NCBI RefSeq assembly: GCF_964204645.1
Contig: NC_134034.1
Coordinates: forward strand, 14,203,962-14,267,961
DNA: 64,000 nt
Direction of reading: 5' to 3'
From: Tubulanus polymorphus
Taxonomy: Eukaryota; Nemertea; Palaeonemertea; Tubulaniformes; Tubulanidae
A program made the position numbers and the translations under genes. Position 1 is the stretch's first letter. Each line of letters opens with the position of its first letter. The notes beneath the pieces are model-generated. The model searched no databases. It was not told where the DNA came from and worked only from the letters and a program-made list of their open reading frames with translations. Positions 59,301-64,000 of the stretch are shown here, piece by piece.

Positions 59301-62300
59301 TCAACATTTTACCGTACGGTGCTGCCTCTATGCTCATCGTTAGAGGAATTTTTATACACTAACGTTAGTCAACCCTGGCAAGCTAAGGTCACGGAGTACA
59401 ACTGGACAGCACGTCGATTGCCAGAGTTGACTTTAGTTAGTGTATGGAAATCCCGCTAACGATGAGCATAGCGGCAGCACTGTACGGTCGGTACACCCCT
59501 GTTCATCCTTTATCCATCAGGACCACTCTGAATCACAGCAATTGATGGGTTTGAACCCGGGATACCCCTGTTCATCCTCTATTCAGCATCAGGACCACTC
59601 TGAATCACAGCAATTGATGGGTTTGAACACGGGATACCCCTGTTAATCCTTTATCCATCAGGACCACTCTGAATCACAGCAATTGATGGGTTTGAACCCG
59701 GGATACCCCCGTACATCCTCTATTCAGCATCAGGACCACTCTGAATCACAGCAATTGATGGGTTTGAACCTGGGATACCCCTGTTAATCCTTTATCCATC
59801 AGGACCACTCTGAATCACAGCAATTGATGGGTTTGAACCCGGGATACCCCTGTACATCCTCTATTCAGCATCAGGACCACTCTGAATCAGTATCAGTAAT
59901 TACTGGGTTCAAACCCGAGACACCCCTGTACATCCTCTATTCAGCATCAGGACCACTCTGAATCAGTATCAGTAATTACTGGGTTCAAACCCGAGACACC
60001 CCTGTACATCCTCTATTCAGCATCAGGACCACTCTGAATCAGTATCAGTAATTACTGGGGTTTAAACCCGAGACACCCCTGTACATCCTCTATTCAGCAT
60101 CAGGACCACTCTGAATCATAGCAATTGATGGGTTTGAACACGGGACACCCCCGTACATCCTCTATCCATCAGGACCACTCTGAATCACAGCAATTGATGG
60201 GTTTGAACACGGGACACCCCTGTACATCCTCTATTCAGCATCAGGACCACTCTGAATCAGTGATCAACATTTTACCGTATGGTGCTGCCTCTATACTCAT
60301 CGTTAGCGGAATTTTTATACACTAACGTTAGTCATCCCCGGCAAGCTAAGGTCACGGAGTACAACTCGGCAGCACGTCGATTGCCAGAGTTGACTTTAGT
60401 TAGTGTATGAAAATCCCGCTAACGATGAGCATAGCGGCAGCACTGTACGGTCGGTACATCCCTATTCATCCTTTATCCATCAGGACCACTCTGAATCACA
60501 GCAATTGATGGGTTTGAACCCGGGATACCCCTGTTCATCCTCTATTCAGCATCAGGACCACTCTGAATCACAGCAATTGATGGGTTTGAACCCGGGATAC
60601 CCCTGTACATCCTCTATTCAGCATCAGGACCACTCTGAATCACAGCAATTGATGGGTTTGAACCCGGGATACCCCTGTACATCCGTTATCCACCAGGACC
60701 ACTCTGAATCACAGCAATTGATGGGTTAGAAATCGAGACGCCCCTGTACATCCTCTATTCAGCATCAGGACCGCTCTGAATCAGTTATCAACATTTTACC
60801 GTACGGTGCTGCCTCAATGCTCATCGTTAGCGGAATTTTTATACACTAACGTTAGTCAACTCTGGCAAGCTAAGGTCACGGAGTACAACTGGACAGCACG
60901 TCGATTGCCAAAGTTGACTTTAGTTAGTGTATGAAAATCCCGCTAACGATCAGCATAGCGGCAGCACTGTACGGTCGGTACACCCCTGTTCATCCTTTAT
61001 TCATCAGGACCACTCTGAACCAGTATCAGTAATTACTGGGTTTGAACACGGGATACCCCCGTACATCCTCTATTCAGCATCAGGACCACTCTGAATCACA
61101 GCAATTGATGGGTTTGAACCCGGGATACCCCTGTACATCCTCTATTCAGCCTCAGGACCACTCTGAATCACAGCAATTGATGGGTTTGAACCCGGGATAC
61201 CCCTGTACATCCTCTATTCAGCATCAGGACCACTCTGAATCAGTTATCAGTAATTACTTTTGTTAAGATATCAACATTTTACCGTACGGTGCTGCCTCTA
61301 TGCTCATCGTTAGCGGAATTTTTATACACTAACGTTAGTCAACTCTGGCAAGCTAAGGTCACGGAGTACAACTGGACAGCACGTCGATTGCCAGAGTTGA
61401 CTTTAGTTAGTGTATGAAAATCCCGCTAACGATGAGCATAGCGGCAGCACTTACGGTCGGTACACCCCTATTCATCCTTTATCCATCAGGACCACTCTGA
61501 ATCACAGCAATTGATGGGTTTGAACCCGGGATACCCCTGTACATCCTTTATCCATCAGGACAACTCTGAATCACAGCAATTGATGGGTTTGAACCCGGGA
61601 TACCCCTGTACATCCTCTATTCAGCATCAGGACCAATCTGAATCAGTTATCAGTAATTACTTTTGTTAAGATATCAACATTTTACCGTATGGTGCTGCCT
61701 CTAGGCTCATCGTTAGCGGAATTTTTATACACTAACGTTAGTCAACCCTGGCAAGCTAAGGTCACGGAGTATAACTGGCCAGCACGTCGATTGCCAGAGT
61801 TGACTTAAGTTAGTGTATGAAAATTTCGCTAACGTTGAGCATAGCGGCAGCACTGTACGGTCGGTACACCCCTATTCATCCTTTATCCATCAGGACCACT
61901 CTGAATCACAGCAATTGATGGGTTTGAACCCAGGACACCCCTGTACATCCTCTATTCAGCATCAGGAGTACTCTGAATCACAGCAATTGATGGGTTTGAA
62001 CCCGGGATACCCCTGTTCATCCTTTATCCATCAGGACCACTCTGAATCACAGCAATTGATGGGTTTGAACACGGGATACCCCTTTACATCCTCTATTCAG
62101 CATCAGTACCGCTCTGAATCAGTTATCAACATTTTACCGTACGGTGCTGCCTCTATGCTCATCGTTAGAGGAATTTTTATACACTAACGTTAGTCAACTT
62201 CTGCAAGCTAAGGTCACGGAGTACAACTGGACAGCACGTCGATTGCCAGAGTTGACTTTAGTTAGTGTATGGAAATCCCGCTAACGATGAGCATAGCGGC

Positions 62301-64000
62301 AGCACTGTACGGTCGGTACACCCCTGTTCATCCTTTATCCATCAGGACCACTCTGAATCACAGCAATTGATGGGTTTGAACCCGGGATACCCCTGTTCAT
62401 CCTCTATTCAGCATCAGGACCACTCTGAATCACAGCAATTGATGGGTTTGAACCTGGGATACCCCTGTTAATCCTTTATCCATCAGGACGACTCTGAATC
62501 ACAGCAATTGATGGGTTTGAACCCGGGATACCCCCGTACATACTCTATTCAGCATCAGGACCACTCTGAATCACAGCAATTGATGGGTTTGAACCTGGGA
62601 TACCCCTGTTAATCCTTTATCCATCAGGACCACTCTGAATCACAGCAATTGATGGGTTTGAACCCGAGACACCCCCGTACATCCTCTATTCAGCATCAGG
62701 ACCACTCTGAATCACAGCAATTGATGGGTTTGAACCCGGGACACCCCTGTAAATCTTTTATCCACCAGGACCACTGTGAATCACAGCAATTGATGGGTTT
62801 GAACACGGGATACCCCTGTTCATCCTCTATTCAGCATCAGGACCACTCTGAATCACAGCAATTGATGGGTTTGAACCCGGGATACCCCTGTACATCCTCT
62901 ATTCAGCATCAGGACCACTCTGAATCACAGCAATTGATGGGTTTGAACCCGGGATACCCCTGTACATCCGTTATCCACCAGGACCACTCTGAATCACAGC
63001 AATTGATGGGTTAGAAATCGAGACGCCCCTGTACATCCTCTATTCAGCATCAGGACCGCTCTGAATCAGTTATCAACATTTTACCGTACGGTGCTGCCTC
63101 AATGCTCATCGTTAGCGGAATTTTTATACACTAACGTTAGTCAACTCTGGCAAGCTAAGGTCACGGAGTACAACTGGACAGCACGTCGATTGCCAAAGTT
63201 GACTTTAGTTAGTGTATGAAAATCCCGCTAACGATCAGCATAGCGGCAGCACTGTACGGTCGGTACACCCCTGTTCATCCTTTATTCATCAGGACCACTC
63301 TGAACCAGTATCAGTAATTACTGGGTTTGAACACGGGATACCCCCGTACATCCTCTATTCAGCATCAGGACCACTCTGAATCACAGCAATTGATGGGTTT
63401 GAACCCGGGATACCCCTGTACATCCTCTATTCAGCCTCAGGACCACTCTGAATCACAGCAATTGATGGGTTTGAACCCGGGATACCCCTGTACATCCTCT
63501 ATTCAGCATCAGGACCACTCTGAATCAGTTATCAGTAATTACTTTTGTTAAGATATCAACATTTTACCGTACGGTGCTGCCTCTATGCTCATCGTTAGCG
63601 GAATTTTTATACACTAACGTTAGTCAACTCTGGCAAGCTAAGGTCACGGAGTACAACTGGACAGCACGTCGATTGCCAGAGTTGACTTTAGTTAGTGTAT
63701 GAAAATCCCGCTAACGATGAGCATAGCGGCAGCACTTACGGTCGGTACACCCCTATTCATCCTTTATCCATCAGGACCACTCTGAATCACAGCAATTGAT
63801 GGGTTTGAACCCGGGATACCCCTGTACATCCTTTATCCATCAGGACAACTCTGAATCACAGCAATTGATGGGTTTGAACCCGGGATACCCCTGTACATCC
63901 TCTATTCAGCATCAGGACCAATCTGAATCAGTTATCAGTAATTACTTTTGTTAAGATATCAACATTTTACCGTATGGTGCTGCCTCTAGGCTCATCGTTA
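56315..64000. repeat. Complex satellite of about 72-bp units, runs off the window
   Basis: Basic unit of about 72 bp: CATCCTCTATTCAGCATCAG, GACCACTCTGAATCACAGCA, ATTGATGGGTTTGAACCCGG and GATACCCCTGTA. Variants include a shorter ATCCTTTATCCATCAGGACC form and a CAGTATCAGTAATTACTGGG form. Runs of 2-9 units are separated by palindromic inserts at irregular intervals. Open frames across it (repeating HQDHSESQQLMGLNPG) arise because 72 is a multiple of three. No unrelated sequence or gene interrupts it. Confidence 0.95.
56764..64000. mobile_element. Palindromic MITE-like unit, 12 copies and one cut by the window end
   Basis: Copies begin (at ACCGTA) at 56764, 57356, 58025, 58504, 59311, 60274, 60798, 61281, 61684, 62136, 63083, 63566 and 63969. 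In the copy at 61281-61457 the left arm 61281-61351 and right arm 61388-61457 are about 85-90% inverted copies (for example CTCATCGTTAGCGGAATTTT against CCCGCTAACGATGAG), around a 36-bp centre. Total length about 177 bp, no coding capacity. Copies come in subtypes sharing markers (ATTTTTATACACTAACG; GGACAGCACG or GGCCAGCACG). Confidence 0.85.

Noticed and set aside
56893-63551. Family of open frames with repeating HQDHSESQQLMGLNPG
   Set aside because: Produced by the 72-bp satellite period. Frames are broken at each palindrome and differ between copies.
56315-64000. 72-bp units as tRNA genes
   Set aside because: Only a T-arm-like motif is present; no acceptor stem, A box or anticodon arm can be drawn.

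Overview
The window is nuclear DNA of an invertebrate animal. Genes are broken into many short exons with GT-AG introns of roughly 70-800 bp, 3' ends carry AATAAA signals, one nuclear tRNA gene is present, and a 5'-truncated LINE tail lies near the right end. A calexcitin-type EF-hand gene beside NELF-A, BRAP, SMYD5, TAPP and MGST3 orthologues fits a protostome, most likely a marine spiralian (lophotrochozoan). That placement is inference. All exon models were spliced by eye and checked for reading-frame phase.

Layout. 0.3-1.0 kb: two kringle exons on the minus strand, part of a gene leaving the window on the left. 2.7-11.1 kb (+): a 30-exon gene for an unrecognised protein of about 1237 aa with an N-terminal membrane helix, an armadillo-like middle and two SPRY domains. 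11.9-13.0 kb (+): MGST3. 14.6-16.7 kb (-): a calexcitin-like EF-hand protein. 20.1-24.9 kb (+): BRAP. 27.5-32.8 kb (-): a TAPP (PLEKHA1/2) tandem-PH adaptor. 34.3-37.0 kb (+): SMYD5. 37.1-40.0 kb: a 48-bp satellite array. 41.3-46.4 kb (-): NELF-A. 46.5 kb (+): tRNA-Asn(GTT). 47.9-53.4 kb (+): a Mondo/ChREBP-type bHLH-zipper factor without the usual N-terminal glucose-sensing module. 54.0-55.4 kb (+): a C2H2 zinc-finger gene with a one-base frameshift. 55.5-56.0 kb (-): the LINE tail. 56.3-64.0 kb: a complex satellite made of about 72-bp units interspersed with about 177-bp palindromic (MITE-like) units, running off the right edge.

The genes are unrelated housekeeping and regulatory genes, arranged as divergent and convergent neighbours. 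They are not a pathway cluster. Several act in RNA polymerase II transcription or chromatin (NELF-A, Mondo-like, SMYD5, zinc finger) and several in signalling (BRAP in Ras/MAPK, TAPP in PI(3,4)P2, calexcitin in calcium).

The most unusual aspect is repeat content: more than a dozen mini- and microsatellite arrays in introns and spacers. Several start within a few bases of a splice site, one seems to have grown from the end of a dispersed palindromic element, and one sits between a matched pair of inverted repeats. I saw no prokaryotic-type system, CRISPR array or viral gene.
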